DNA of 64,000 nt from Dermacentor variabilis (GCF_050947875.1 NC_134574.1:151841934-151905933), one strand, 5' to 3'. Counted from the first letter of the stretch, positions 33,929-45,342 are shown. Notes: generated from the sequence alone by a model not told the origin. Numbers and translations are program-made.

Positions 33929-34210
33929 TCAGTGCTCCATTTTTATGGACAACAGACAGACTTGCAGGAGCGGTTGTTGCTTGCCTGAAAAGGTGTTCGT
34001 TACGCTGCGCGTGATCTTGTGCTGTGATAATCTGCGGCTATTGTGACCAGCTGTGGTTCTCAGCCTCTGCTCCCTTTCTCGCTCTATTTACTTTCTTATC
34101 TCTTTAACATATCCCCTGCCCCTCCCCGGTTACCTAGTGTCAGGTAGCAAACCCGATTTTCCGTTCTAACATCCCTGAATTTGCCCTTTCTTCTCTCTTT
34201 CTCACCGCTC
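33929..34210 (+). repeat. Candidate LINE 3' UTR following the ORF2 relic (copy 1)
   Basis: Pyrimidine-rich sequence with GTCAGGTAGCAAACCCGAT, TAACATCCCT and CCCTTTCTTCTC in the same order as at 29745-29825. This agrees with a shared LINE family for both fragments. No clear tail or target duplication was found. Confidence 0.45.
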
Positions 34211-37200
34211 TTTAGATTAGCAAGTATTCTCAGAAATACTGAGTAAGCACCAAGGAAAACATTTAGTTTCATATAACTACGCAAGTGTACGAAACAGTGT
34301 GGTATATTCAGTCTCAGCTAAGTCTAATGGCATCTACATAGCCCGCACCAGCCCTGTAAGTTCTTAAAGTCCGAGCATCAAAGAAAACCCACACTTATAT
34401 GGCTTCTTATTAAGCTAACCGGCGAAATTCCCAGGTTCATAAATGGGAGTGCACATCCATAAACGGCATACGCAGAACATGCTCAGCGCAGTCACTGCGC
34501 AATTCGGCGTCGAAGAGAGCTTTTGGCGTGCGATAAAGAGCTAATATGGCTAATATGCCCCGCACACTGGAACGTGCTTGTGAACGAACACCTGACTCCT
34601 TGCGGTGGAAAACATGCGATAACATAAAAGAAACAAACAAAATGAAAGAACGAACTCGTAACCTCTGTCCGCTCGTTTCTTTAAATGTAGCGTCTTTGCA
34701 ACCGCAAAAAGTACTCACTAACTAGCCCAGCAACAAGTCGTGTAATACAAAAACTTGAGTGGGAACTGCAGCACGCTAAAGTTAGCCGTTTACATTTTCA
34801 GTCGTTCACCAACGTAGAATATTGTGGTTGTTTTGAAGCCACAAGGCGCTTACGAAGCCAGCACCCAGATACGTTGAAGGTCACAGACTGAAAGGACGTA
34901 TTCGACGAAAGCGTGACTAAGCGAACGCGACTGGGAATCGTACGATGCTACGCCGACACGCTCTGGTGATTGCTAACGCGGCCACGGAACAAAGTGAGTA
35001 CAATCAGTTTCCCAGTTACATTTGAACGCCTTAGCTTTCTACTGAACCTTCAACCGGTGCAAAGTTCAAGGCGTCGGGACGTTATGAAATATGCCTATGC
35101 CGGACACAGTAAAGCCATAACTTTAACACTACATTTGTATGTGGCTTCGCAAAGGTTTTGTACGACTGTTCCTAACGCACACAGATCCAGGAGGTTGAGT
35201 AACCAAAGGCCTGCGTGGACCGGTCGTGATACCAAAGGCGCAAGTATGTCCCCGCAAGGGTTTTTGAGACCTCTTTCACTGGCAGGGCGTAATAAGCGCT
35301 GTATGTTGGTGAAGTGGTCAGTGTATGTGCAGTGTATAATGAAGCGTCATGCATATACACTCAGAGAAAGAACTAAGCGTTTATTTGAGAACCAGCAAGA
35401 GAGAGATGGCTGCTTCGGAGAATAATCGTCCGTTTTGTCTCTCGAGTGGGTCAAACGAGCCATTTCGTTGCTTCAAAATTTTGCCAAAGAGTAAAACATG
35501 GCGACATCAGACAACGCGATACTCCGATTAGCGAAAAACCTTATGAATCCCGATGTATTTGGCATGACTAAATCACTAAGGAAGACAATGCAAATCGACA
35601 TCAGGATAGAGTTCCTGACGGCAGCACCCCAAATGTCAGACCAAACATACACACTCTGCGTGACCCAAGAAAGATCAAACTAGGAATACACTTTGGTACA
35701 AACTTCATATCGATAGCTAATGCTTATGCAAGTTCTCCTAGCTGCTGTGCTGTCACACGTTTTTATTTACTAAGGCATAAATCAAACTGTTCTGCGCAAA
35801 TTATTTCATTTTTCCTTATTTATTTTCGCCAAGCGTATTGCACAACCAAATAGCCCAGGTCTCGTGAGCAAAAGGGTCTGCTCTGAATGCTAAATGTGAC
35901 GGCGTTTAATGCCCTGACATTTCCTCTGATAACCTGGTAGCTTGTGGAACGATAGGAAGATCCTGAAGCTTTTGGCTTCAGGGAAATTGAATCGTTCCCT
36001 TTTGACAGGTGTAATGAGATCGCTTCTGGAAGTCAAAGGTTTTGAAAAAAAAAAAAAAGCATATCGGTCTGTCAGCGGTATAATTAAGCCTCGCTTCACA
36101 GTTCCGTTCATTGGGCACGTTTTCCTTTGTTTCTGACCCATACCGTATTTCAATTTATTAGCCGCTCGAAATTCAACGTCCTTACTTTTTCTTCTCAATC
36201 GTAACAGGCTCACTGAAACCCACCCTCCATAGAAAGTTGCAGAAAGTTGCAGGCGTCTGTCAGATATGCAAATATTGAGAGACGCGGAGACGTGTTCTCT
36301 GTTGCAGATGAACCTCGGACGTAAATGTTCGAGAGGAAAGTCCGACCACCTCCCGTCGTCTGCTATAAGCACGAGGGCAATCCCAGCAGATGGCCCTTTT
36401 CTTTTTTCGTCTCTGTCGCTCTACGCACAAGATGGTTATCACAGGCAGTATCGTGATACTTTACGGGAACTCATAAGTTTGATTTTCCAGTGCGCGTGGG
36501 CCGAAGTACAAAGAACGAAACGAGTTAAAGGCAACGAGCAGAAGTGAATGCTGGAAGGGGCGAGCGAGTTGCCCGCTTCACGTGTACGTCGAGTTGCGAA
36601 CGGAACGTGCATATCCGCCCCGAAGGCTAATTTAAATATATTGACGCTCGATTCAACCACGCGCTACGCGGGGAGACGACGTCGGTATAGCGCTGCGTCA
36701 ACGGCAGAAGGTCCGCAATGCGAAGATTGTTTCCAGTGCCTGATTCCGGGATCACCGAAGCGATACAAGAGCGACGCCCCAACAAGTATGGTTCTTTCGT
36801 GACCCCCCCCCCCCTTTTTTTTCAGTCTTGTTATTTACGACTACGTTTCGTGTCTTTGAGATAGATACTGGAAGGGTGTACACCGTGCACGCTTAATAAA
36901 GCACGGTGCGAAAGCGGGTTGGCTTGGAAATGCAGGCGAGCGAGTGTGGGACAAGAAGAAGAAATGCGGTGAACTAGAGCACGCGCGATGAAATACGCGT
37001 TCGGAAAGAAACATCAAGTGGATTCTTTTTTACTACTACTACTACTTACATTGTTTATTTTCTTTTTCAGAGACGTGCATGTTCCAACTGTTCCGTATCA
37101 GTGTGGGAGGCTCAGCATTAGCGAGAAACCTTGTTCGACCCTTGTTTCATAAATTTCAAAACTGAAAGTGGACTTTCGGGAGACAGTTTCGTAGAATGCG

Positions 37201-37356
37201 CCTGATCATGCGAGCAGGGGGCACAAGGCGCAACGTGACTGAAAACCGCGGTCGAGTATGCTGTTGCTATGTTTATACGTGCCGACATAGAATGAGAATA
37301 TACTTGCCCTTTGCATATTGAAGCTGCGCATGTCGTTTCCGAGCGAATTCAACAAT
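34211..37356. other. Intergenic, no gene recognised
   Basis: Frames of up to about 160 codons (35890-36372, minus) show no domain. A14 at 36046-36059, a C-run/T-run near 36805-36822 and (ACT)n near 37032-37045 are the only low-complexity features. Confidence 0.5.
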
Positions 37357-37572
37357 TGAGTGAGTGAATGAGTGAGTGAGTGAGTGAGTGAGTGAGTGAG
37401 TGAGTGAGTGAGTGAGTGAGTGAGTGAGTGAGTGAGTGAGTGAGTGAGTGAGTGAGTGAGTGAGTGAGTGAGTGAGTGAGTGAGTGAGTGAGCGATCGAT
37501 CGATCGATCGATCGATCGATCGATCGATCGATCGATTGATCCATTGACCCTTGATCGATCGATCGACCGATC
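37357..37572. repeat. Compound microsatellite (TGAG)n-(CGAT)n
   Basis: About 34 TGAG units (37357-37492, one GAATG interruption near the start) pass directly into about 11 CGAT units (to about 37536), then a short spacer and a further GATC/GACC cluster to 37572. Long frames translating as THSL or DRSI repeats are artefacts. The TGAG tetramer is the same, on the same strand, as the tail of element B (TGAG units at 20893-20905). Confidence 0.95.
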
Positions 37573-38326
37573 TAATACCGTGAAACATGCGTAGTGTGCG
37601 CTGCGTCATGAAACGAGGGCCATGTGCCCTGAAAGAAATGTGCGTCATCTTGTCGATACTTCGGAAGCAATGACAGACTGAGCTTGCAAGCATATACGAA
37701 CAACTATGCAATGACCATGTGTGATAGGCATTCTGGCATGCACACCCGACCGCAAAACATTTCGGAACACCGGATCTGCAAAAGCGTTGAATTTCAACGC
37801 AGCTTGTGACCATATAGCCAGTAAAACCATATCTGCGAGAATATGTTGTTTGCATATACTGCAGTACATGATGCAAATCAGAATGCCAGTAAGGCCTGAA
37901 TCCGAGCTAGCTGGTCAGACGACATCTTCGAACAAAGAAGCGCACAAAACACAGGACGCGGTGAACGGCAAACAAACGGAAAGAGCGCTGACTTGCAACT
38001 CTAGTGTGCCATCTTTTGCGCCGTTTCGTTCAAATGTGTTCCGGAGTGCCAGGCTGAATACCGAAGGCATGGAAATATCGGGCGTTCTCTCAGACTACGC
38101 GGTCTCGTCAACTTTTGGAGGCGTGTGTACGAATCAGTTCTGCAATATTGCTTCGAGCATTTGCCATTTCGAAATGGCGAGGAGGACATCGGGTCAAGCC
38201 GTGTACTACGTTTCCAGTTGTATTCACGCCAGCAGCGTTACTGGGAAACATTGCCGAGTGACACCGGTATGCGAATTATTATAGTAAAGGGGAAAAAAAA
38301 GGATAAACACATTGTACATATTCACC
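37573..38326. other. Intergenic, no gene recognised
   Basis: A 187-codon plus-strand frame covers part of this stretch but has no domain-like composition. No RNA gene seen. Confidence 0.45.
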
Positions 38327-38571
38327 ATGGTTCCTTATTGGCATTGGCGTTGCGCTGCTAAGCACGGTTGTGTGGCATCAGATCCAGGCCGTCGTGGCCA
38401 CATTCGAGGGGGGGGGGGGGGGGGCGAAACGCAAGAACACCAGTTTACTGTGCATTGGGTGCAAGTTAAAGAACTTCAGGTCGTCAGAATTAATCCGGAG
38501 TCCCCCTCTGCCGCATGGTTCATAATCGTATCGTGGTTTTGGCATGTAAAACCCCAGAATTGAATTCATTT
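38327..38571 (+). repeat. Ruka-like tRNA-derived SINE, copy 1 (diverged)
   Basis: Matches the copies at 51306 and 59368 in order: tRNA-like head (TTGCGCTGCTAAGCACG), GGGCGAAACGCAAGAACACC, GGTGCAAGTTAAAGAAC, CCGGAGTCCCCC, and the end CATAATCGTATCGTGG.TTTGGCATGTAAAACCCC. At the central GGGGGCGAAA site the copy carries a run of 17 G (38408-38424). SINEs of this type are transcribed by RNA polymerase III and mobilised by LINE proteins; the family name is from memory of tick repeats. Confidence 0.75.
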
Positions 38572-38812
38572 GAAGCACTTCATCTGTCTTGCGGCCGTCT
38601 TGTAAGAAAGCGTCTTCGCAACGCAGAAAACGTCGCCTTTTTCATTCACACAGTGTTTCCCGCCTTGCAATCAGAAGCTTGGACATATATGCCATTATTC
38701 TGAGTATTTTCGCGGCAAACAATTCGCTCCGGACAACATTGGAAGCGCCCGTGCCACACTCCAGTGCCATGACAGGACCGTTGGATAAAAGCACACACGT
38801 GCATTTTCGTTC

Positions 38813-38890
38813 GGTGGCTGTGGTGGTGGTTAGAGTATCTGCCGCGCTGCTGCGCATTGTTGCAGGGGCTTGTATTCGATCCGAAGTGGT
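38813..38890 (+). repeat. tRNA-derived SINE head (fragment)
   Basis: Contains a box-A-like GGTGGTTAGAGTATC and a box-B-like GTATTCGATCC about 45 bases downstream, as in a tRNA-headed retroposon. The body after the head does not match the Ruka-like copies, so it may be a different SINE family. Not a functional tRNA: no complete acceptor pairing. Confidence 0.45.
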
Positions 38891-39098
38891 ATCGACTCTG
38901 GTAATTATTTCTCCTTCTATTTTGATAAGTGGTGAAGGTACGTTGTGGGCGAAAACGCGTCCTGACAACGTAACGGAAAGGGCGGACTGACGGACCAACA
39001 TCGTTTTGAGTTTGAGGTCTGGTGTACCCTGCGTTTCCTGCATGGGCGCGTCTTTTCTTATACTTTCTTCCTTTTGAAGTGAGAAAGTTACTTTGGCG

Positions 39099-39133
39099 CG
39101 TAAATAAGGGGTCTGCTACTTCTCTTATTTACG
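39099..39133. repeat. Inverted repeat with 10-bp arms
   Basis: CGTAAATAAG (39099-39108) and CTTATTTACG (39124-39133) are exact reverse complements with a 15-nt loop. No wider element identified. Confidence 0.5.
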
Positions 39134-39600
39134 AGAGAGAAGAGTTATGTCCTCAATACCCGCATTTGCTTAAACGCGTAGTTTCTATTCGATGGCTATT
39201 GTGGCGATGACTGTGCACACATTGATGACAAGGCGCAACCGCAAACGTGTTTCAATAAAAAAGGCAACGCGCGAGGGAAGCAAGGGAGCTTAACTAAGAG
39301 ATACCTCCGGCTTACTACCCTCTACTTGGGAAAGACAATACGCTAGAGAACAGAGAAACAGAGAAACAGAGCCATTCAGAGGCGCTTTTGTAGCGGCAGT
39401 ATGGAAACAGTGTAATTACGTCTCAAAGAGCATTTGGCTACAAAATATTTCCGCAATTCGGTTGCGCAAGAGCAGGCGTGCCCTTTACGTCGGCCCCTTC
39501 GTGTCGGCGGTGAAACTGCGACCGCCGAGAGAACCTATTTCGCAGCGAGCGGCCATTCAAGCCGTTTCGCGAGCCGGGTATCTAACGATCTGACCGATCA

Positions 39601-39640
39601 CCAGGTGCCGTAACAATGTATGCATTGTTACGCCACCTGG
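39601..39640. repeat. Near-perfect hairpin with 18-bp arms
   Basis: The 18-base arms 39601-39618 and 39623-39640 pair at 17 of 18 positions around a 4-nt loop (TATG). Immediately downstream, TGGTGATGGCGTAACAATTG (from 39639) repeats the arm again, so the motif occurs three times within 60 bp. It looks like a foldback duplication. Confidence 0.7.
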
Positions 39641-40018
39641 TGATGGCGTAACAATTGTCAACAATGCCACGAGTCAACGATGGTCGTTTTCCCATCCGTC
39701 CATCAAGCAGTGATCCCCGCTGGCTTCCGCAAAGCACGATCCACACCTTCCTTTTTCCGCCGGCGTCAGTCCACGCGCTGCTGGCCTCACGTGTGTTGCT
39801 TCGCACTTCGCACTTTGCGCACTTCGCGTGGACGCCCTTTGCATTTTAGACACCTTGTTTTTACGGTATGTCATTTTTGCTGGTTGTCAGCAGAAATTGT
39901 TTTCTCATTTTGAGGGTGCCTTAGAAACCTTCTTATTCCGTGTCACGCCTTATTTGTGTAATGGACGAGGAGCAGAGCGTCGATGAAACTCGACGGATGG
40001 TTTGCACACGTACCATAT

Positions 40019-40171
40019 ACACTATAAAATAATTTACTCCCTTAAACGTTAATAGGGGTGTAACTTCGTCTATGCCTGACAATGTTATACACAGTTTGGG
40101 TGCAGGGGTGTTAGTTATAAAGCGATTTACACCCTCATTTAATTTTATGGGAGTAAATAATTTTACAGTGT
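40019..40171. mobile_element. MITE-like element with 23-bp terminal inverted repeats
   Basis: The left end (40019-40041, starting ACACTATAAAATAATTTACT) and the right end (40149-40171) are reverse complements at 21 of 23 positions, and pairing continues into TTAAA/TTTAT. The 107-bp interior has no coding capacity and contains TTTACACCCTCA. Size, AT content and terminal repeats fit a non-autonomous DNA transposon. I could not define a target duplication, so the superfamily is open. A possible relative lies at 61505-61643. Confidence 0.6.
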
Positions 40172-40606
40172 GTCATGTAGGCACTGGCGAGTTTTTTGCC
40201 ATAGTGACTAATCACCCGTTCTTTCTAGTGGTTCCTTATTTGCGAAACAGTCTTTTGATTAATTGTGAGTCTCAATGCTTAGCTTCCTAAAACATTCTCA
40301 TGACAGCTTCGCTTCCCAGTATAGAACATGGTTATCTCTTGGAACACCTCCCGTGTAAAATCGCATCCGCGATTTAAGAGGAGCGGTTTAGGCGGAGTCC
40401 GCATCATTTCACGACAGCGTGTGTAAGTGAGTGCACAGGATACACGTACCTTCTGCGGCTGCGTGAATGTCGTTTTGATATGACGTGTTCCGAGCTTACT
40501 TTAAAGCGTTGTTGCCGTTGCAAAGTCCCAAACCTACGCGACTGACCACATGTGCTGACAGGAGATAAAGAGACAGAGGTATACAAGCTCTACTGATATG
40601 CTTGAG

Positions 40607-40626
40607 ATGTTAGCCTGGCCGTTCGC
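40607..40626 (+). repeat. Dispersed repeat, copy 2 (GTTAGCCTGGCCGTTCGC)
   Basis: Second copy of the repeat at 31017-31041; see that entry. Followed by GCGCTGGGTGCTGGGTGATC and ATGATG-type sequence. Confidence 0.5.
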
Positions 40627-42011
40627 TTGGCGCTGGGTGCTGGGTGATCATTATGATGTAATATGATGATCATTAGGATATACTCGCCCCGCTGAGCTCC
40701 GCCGCCGCCGCACGCTTGGCGCATGCGCTCTCCAAAGCTGGGTCGCCACCTGACCACCTGACTCGCCCCATTCCTTGCTAAGAGGAACGCTGGCGCTGGC
40801 CTAGTCAGTGCGAGCTTTGCCACGGATGAGAGCGAGAGTGGGCCGTCCTCTCTGAGCATTGTGTCGGAGCGGGAGGCTTTGTGCCGTCGTCATCAAGCGG
40901 CGTCTGACCACCCCGCGGATATCGCCCGGCGAACCGCTTCACTGGAGAGAGTCCGGAATGCAACAGGCATCGCACCGTCGAGATCAATGTAGCATCCGTG
41001 TTCGCGCCCTCTCCGTTCGTAGTTCGACGCTGCGCATGTTCGCGGTGACTCTTGGCATGTCTAGCACTTGCGCTTTTCCTGTGGCGCAACAGGTGTCGCA
41101 CCGTCGAAAGATGCGTGTCTGTCAAAGACTAATCACAGTCATGTCTAGCCACCGAACTAGGTACAGCCGTTATACCTGGCTTAACGATGATTGCATAACT
41201 AAGTAATATAATTATAGCTAAATCGAAGTTTAATCAAGTCGAACCAAGAATTAACCAGGCTAACCCTAGCTTTCGCTTTGCGTATCCAGGGTTACCTGAG
41301 CCAAGCACCAGTCGATTTTTTATACGCTTAATCTCGCATCCATACGGAGCTCGATGAAAATACGTCGCTTTAAACGCGTTTAACCCATGTTGTTTCACAA
41401 CTTGAAGAAATAGCAAGAAACAAGTTAGGATAAAAGACCCATGGCGCTGACAGATTGCTCTGCAATGCTATTCAAACTTTGTGCTCCATAAAATATGGGG
41501 AAGCAACTACTAGACGAGAATCTTGCAGGCACCCAAAATAGTTTTGGAGGTTATTTGAAATGACATGCTCTCGATGGAGTCATTTCAATTGGCTCCATCA
41601 CACCGATTGGACTTTTTCTGAAAAGTTTTCTCTTCACAAGCCGTAAACTTTAGGATAAGAATAAATGTTTAAACGACTACTGTACGAGCATATTACAGGT
41701 AGCCAGAGTTGCTTTGTTTGTTGTGCGAAAACGCCTGCTCACCGTGCCCTCATTTCAATTGGCTCGAGTGGCAATGGCAAACATGCGATGTGCCACTTGG
41801 CGCCTTTGAAGTGGTTTAGCCCCATCATGTTTTGCACTACACGCCTGGTTCTTCGATGGGAACTTATAGAAGTCTTATAGTCAAGTTAACAAAAATTTTC
41901 TGCATGGGTAGGTATGCTTCTAGCCTCCTTCTTGGGCCGATTTATGAGATAGTGTGTGGGCAATAGGTACGCTATATTGATTTAGTTGTACTAGACACGG
42001 ATTTAGTCATA
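40627..42011. other. Intergenic, no gene recognised
   Basis: A 22-bp motif (GCAACAGGNNTCGCACCGTC) occurs twice, at about 40960 and 41086, in direct orientation 126 bp apart. No coding domain or RNA gene seen. Confidence 0.45.
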
Positions 42012-42290
42012 TCATAAGAAGCCAACAAAGACAGACACCAAGGACAACATAGTGGAAATTACTTGTGCTAAATAAATGAAATAAAGAAACGATAAATTAT
42101 TGGAAATGAAAGTGGATGAAAAACAACTTGTAGCAGGTGGGGAACGATCCCACAACCTTCGCATTTCGACTGCGATGCTCTACCTATGGAGCGACCGCGG
42201 CGCTGTTTCCCCATCCACTTTCTGGGGTATTATGTATCCTAGTAGACCATTGAGAGTGTTAGCCAGCGCCACCACTCCCAAACCTTGACG
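42012..42290 (-). repeat. Dispersed repeat carrying a tRNA-like sequence
   Basis: From about AAGCCAACAAAGACAGACAC to the CCACTCCC at 42270-42280, the sequence matches, in my memory, a repeat very common in tick genomic and transcript sequence. On the minus strand it contains a cloverleaf-like tRNA relic (42130-42201). It could be a SINE or a tRNA-bearing dispersed unit. Only one copy lies in this window, so repetitiveness is not demonstrated here. Confidence 0.5.
42130..42201 (-). pseudogene. tRNA-like relic within dispersed repeat
   Basis: On the minus strand a 72-nt segment folds as a cloverleaf: D stem GCTC/GAGC, anticodon stem TCGCA/TGCGA with 7-nt loop GTCGAAA (CGA in the anticodon position), and T stem GTGGG/CCCAC. 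The acceptor 5' strand GCCGCGG meets CTGCTAC, leaving at least two mismatches, and the T loop (ATCGTTC) departs from TTCRA. This is a decayed tRNA-derived sequence, not a working tRNA gene. Confidence 0.5.
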
Positions 42291-44056
42291 GCGGATGTAC
42301 AACATCCTTTCTGCCGCAGGTGTCACGAGAACGGGATCTTTTTGGGTGAAGGCTACTGGTCAATAGACCCACGCATGCTACCTGAAGGCATCAATGTTAC
42401 CGGATTCGAGACCCTTGTTAAGTAATAAACGAGAAGAATGGGCGGTTAACTGAGGGGCCCCTAGTTTAACCCAACTTCTTTTCGTTCAGAGAAGCATTTA
42501 GTAAATTTAAACTAGTTAATTGTTACTGTAATGCAAAATAATATATTACGTATGCATAAATTTGGCTTGCTTCGTTATTAAGTCTCGTGAACAATGTTTT
42601 TAGACCACGCACATGCCTAGAAATAAGTTTACCTCTTCAAACCAGGTGGCATCCTGGTGATCGACGAACTGGATACTGCTGGTTATATTGGTGTGTCCTG
42701 CGCCTGGTATAACCTTGCGTTGTCATTGGTTCTACTGGAGGTATGGGTACCGGGGACGCGTCTGTGGGATAGCTGTAGGATCGGTACCGGGGGTATTACC
42801 ACGCAATACCACAGCCTTTGGCACTGCCGCCATGCGTGGATACCGGTATCAATAGAGCGCACTCGCCCTCTTCCCTCGTGAGAGCTAGTGCCTTCAGACA
42901 ATGCCGAAACTCTGCGCTTTAGATCCAAGACGCGCACTCCAATGTTTCCGATGCTGCGGGCCTCTCAGTGTAAATTATATGATTCACGCACCTCATTCTG
43001 ACCTCCAACTCGCTGACGAACACTGTCTTTTCTCCACGTCAAAAACAGGCTGAATCATTTCCATCCACATTTTTTTTTTAATGCGGAGCTTTCTTCGGAT
43101 ACTAAACAAAATTCGCTTGCTGGTTGTTAGGCGCATCTGAAAAACAACGCAGCGTGTTCACCCATGCGTATTTCGAACACGGCGCACATGTCACATAAAA
43201 AAAGAAAATTTGAGCAGACTCAACTACTGTTGACGGCTACGTAATACGATGCATTCACACGCTGGTAGATAATGATACTTGTGAATCATATACATTTTCT
43301 GCAGCAATGGCTAAAGTTTTTCTGATGTGTTGCGAGCTGGTGCAGACTGTAGCACGTGGTATTTTTCTCTTTTTTTATACCCTGGAGCCCAAGTTGGCGC
43401 TCAAGAGGATGATTGAAGTGCGACACATAGCCAGTGACCTATACCCGCACATATCCATTGGCCCATACCCACGAAAACGTCCAATATTTTAGCCAGAGTG
43501 GCAGTTTCTACAATAAAAAAGTGGCAGTTTGGCCTGTTTGTGCTCCACAAGTACGACAGGATCGCGAATTGGACAGTAACACATAAGGGCGCGTCCTATG
43601 AGCAGACTCTTGCAGAACCATCAAGTGCAACCTCGAAATTATTGCACCCGCCCTGTGATGCAAAGCAGCTTCTCAAGTGGCGCGTCGTGATCAAATATGC
43701 AGTCCTACTCGCTTTCTTCTGTGGGCGCTGCTAAGGCTGCCACCAGTTGTTACGGGCACGGGGTTTTGCGACCTTCAGCCGCGTCTGCTTGGAGCTCGAA
43801 TTACGTTGACCCTCGGAGAGAGTACGGCAGGGAAGACGAGCTTATGCAAAAGCAATAACAGAAGTTTAATGCATCAATACGGGTGAGTAGCGCGCCCCAA
43901 GACAAAAATACAAAAAACTTTCAGCGTGCGTGCACCGGCACGCAAGTGCAGAGAACATCCGTCTCCACGTCGCGGCTCGCTGGCCTTCTTATACCCTCCA
44001 CCATCCGGGCAACCTCATTCTGTCTTGCTCGCTGGTAGAGGGCATTGTCAGGACAT
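42291..44056. other. Intergenic, no gene recognised
   Basis: No coding domain found. A stretch near 43385-43485 (GAGCCCAAGTTGGCGCTCAAG, CCCATACCCAC) resembles a repeat I associate with tick sequences, but with a single copy here I cannot support an annotation. Confidence 0.4.
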
Positions 44057-44200
44057 GTCGGGTCAACTCACACTAAGGAACAGCGACAGAAGCCACTCTT
44101 TGGCGTAGAAAGATGGAAGGTACGTCTCGTTGGGTCAATCCACATTAAGGAACATGGAGCGAAACCACTATTTGGCGTAGAAAGGTTGAACGTAGGAGAT
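44057..44200 (+). repeat. Two-copy 72-bp tandem duplication (diverged)
   Basis: Unit 1 starts GTCGGGTCAACTCACACTAA and unit 2 (44129) starts GTTGGGTCAATCCACATTAA. Both continue with AAGGAACA, a GAA(G/A)CCACT.TTTGGCGTAGAAAG block and a GGAAGGTACG/TGAACGTAGG end. The spacing is 72 bp and divergence is clearly visible, so it is an old duplication. Confidence 0.7.
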
Positions 44201-45342
44201 AGGAGAGTAGGACTTGCACTGGTGCCTAAATCCGTCACGCACATCTGACGGACAAGTATTTTCAGGTTGACAAACGTGACGGTTAGGCAAGTAGTGGCTC
44301 AGGCGTTTGGCATCCGTTCCATTCATTGCCGCACAAAGTGAACCGAATAGCACACAGCTTTTTAATTTAATTCCGGCAAAAGGCTTATTGAGGACAACCC
44401 AAATAGCGATTTCGTCTTTTTTTTTACTTTTCTACTGCCTCGCTTTGAGAAAAAACGCCAGATACCAGACACACGAAAGAAACTGCATTGACTCGGGCAA
44501 GAATTCTTTGCATTAACAAAGCTCCAGAGCAAGTCACATGGCCAACAGGGTGCAATGAAGGAATAATTAGAACAAGGACGCGATCAACTGAGGCAGTACA
44601 CACACCTGAAGTGCAACATAAGTGTTTAGTGTCGAAGTTAGTCATGTTCTTGTCCTCAGTGTAGCTTCGCAGCGCAGCTCCCCGCAAGTGTCGTAAAATC
44701 AATTGGACCACTACAACGCAGTATTGGTTCAAGGAATAGCTTTCAAAAGACAGCACGCGGTTTTCAAGGTATTCCAGCGCACTGAAGAACTTGGTGGAGA
44801 ACGCTGTCATTTGCGCACTTCAGGTTAAAGCGTTCACTTGTTTGGGAACTGCAAACTAAATAAAAAGCTGTTTTTCAACTTGACAGCTTGTTTCAGCACT
44901 TCTCCAACGTCGCAGTTGTCGTAGCAAGGTACATCGCAGTCGACGGATAAATTTGCCTAATGCTAGATAACATGTGTGTGCCTGATACTTCGTCTCGTCT
45001 AGCTGTCACTTGCTCAAAAAAGAATAGGAGGAAAAAAAGCTCACCGGCGATTACGATACTTCCTATTGCGGAATTTGAGCGCAGCTTTACGCGTGCTTTC
45101 AGTTCGCAATCTATTGGCTGGCGCACGCAATCTGTCTCGTGCGGCACGTTGCAGATGGAGTGAAGTGTGGCGCGGCTGCCTAGCTATTCGTGACGCGTGG
45201 ACGCGCTTCGCAGCATCCTTCGCAGACGGTCCTCTGCTCATGCAGCGCTTTGCTTCCTTATGTCTGACGCGCGCTACTATGGCGCCATGTCCTAGCCATT
45301 GTCACCTCAGTGCCCGTCTTGCTAGGCACTACACTTTTTTTT
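44201..45342. other. Intergenic, no gene recognised
   Basis: Short frames only; no motif. T-runs at 44418-44427 and 45335-45344, the latter next to the insertion site of element C. Confidence 0.5.

Noticed and set aside
37357..37540. CRISPR-like array
   Set aside because: Units are 4 bp with no spacers, and the sequence is a eukaryotic microsatellite.
37206..37876. Long minus-strand frames rich in THSL and DRSI repeats
   Set aside because: They are translations of the (TGAG)n-(CGAT)n microsatellite and have no start context or domain.
42130..42201. Functional tRNA gene
   Set aside because: Acceptor stem mismatches and a non-standard T loop, embedded in a dispersed repeat.
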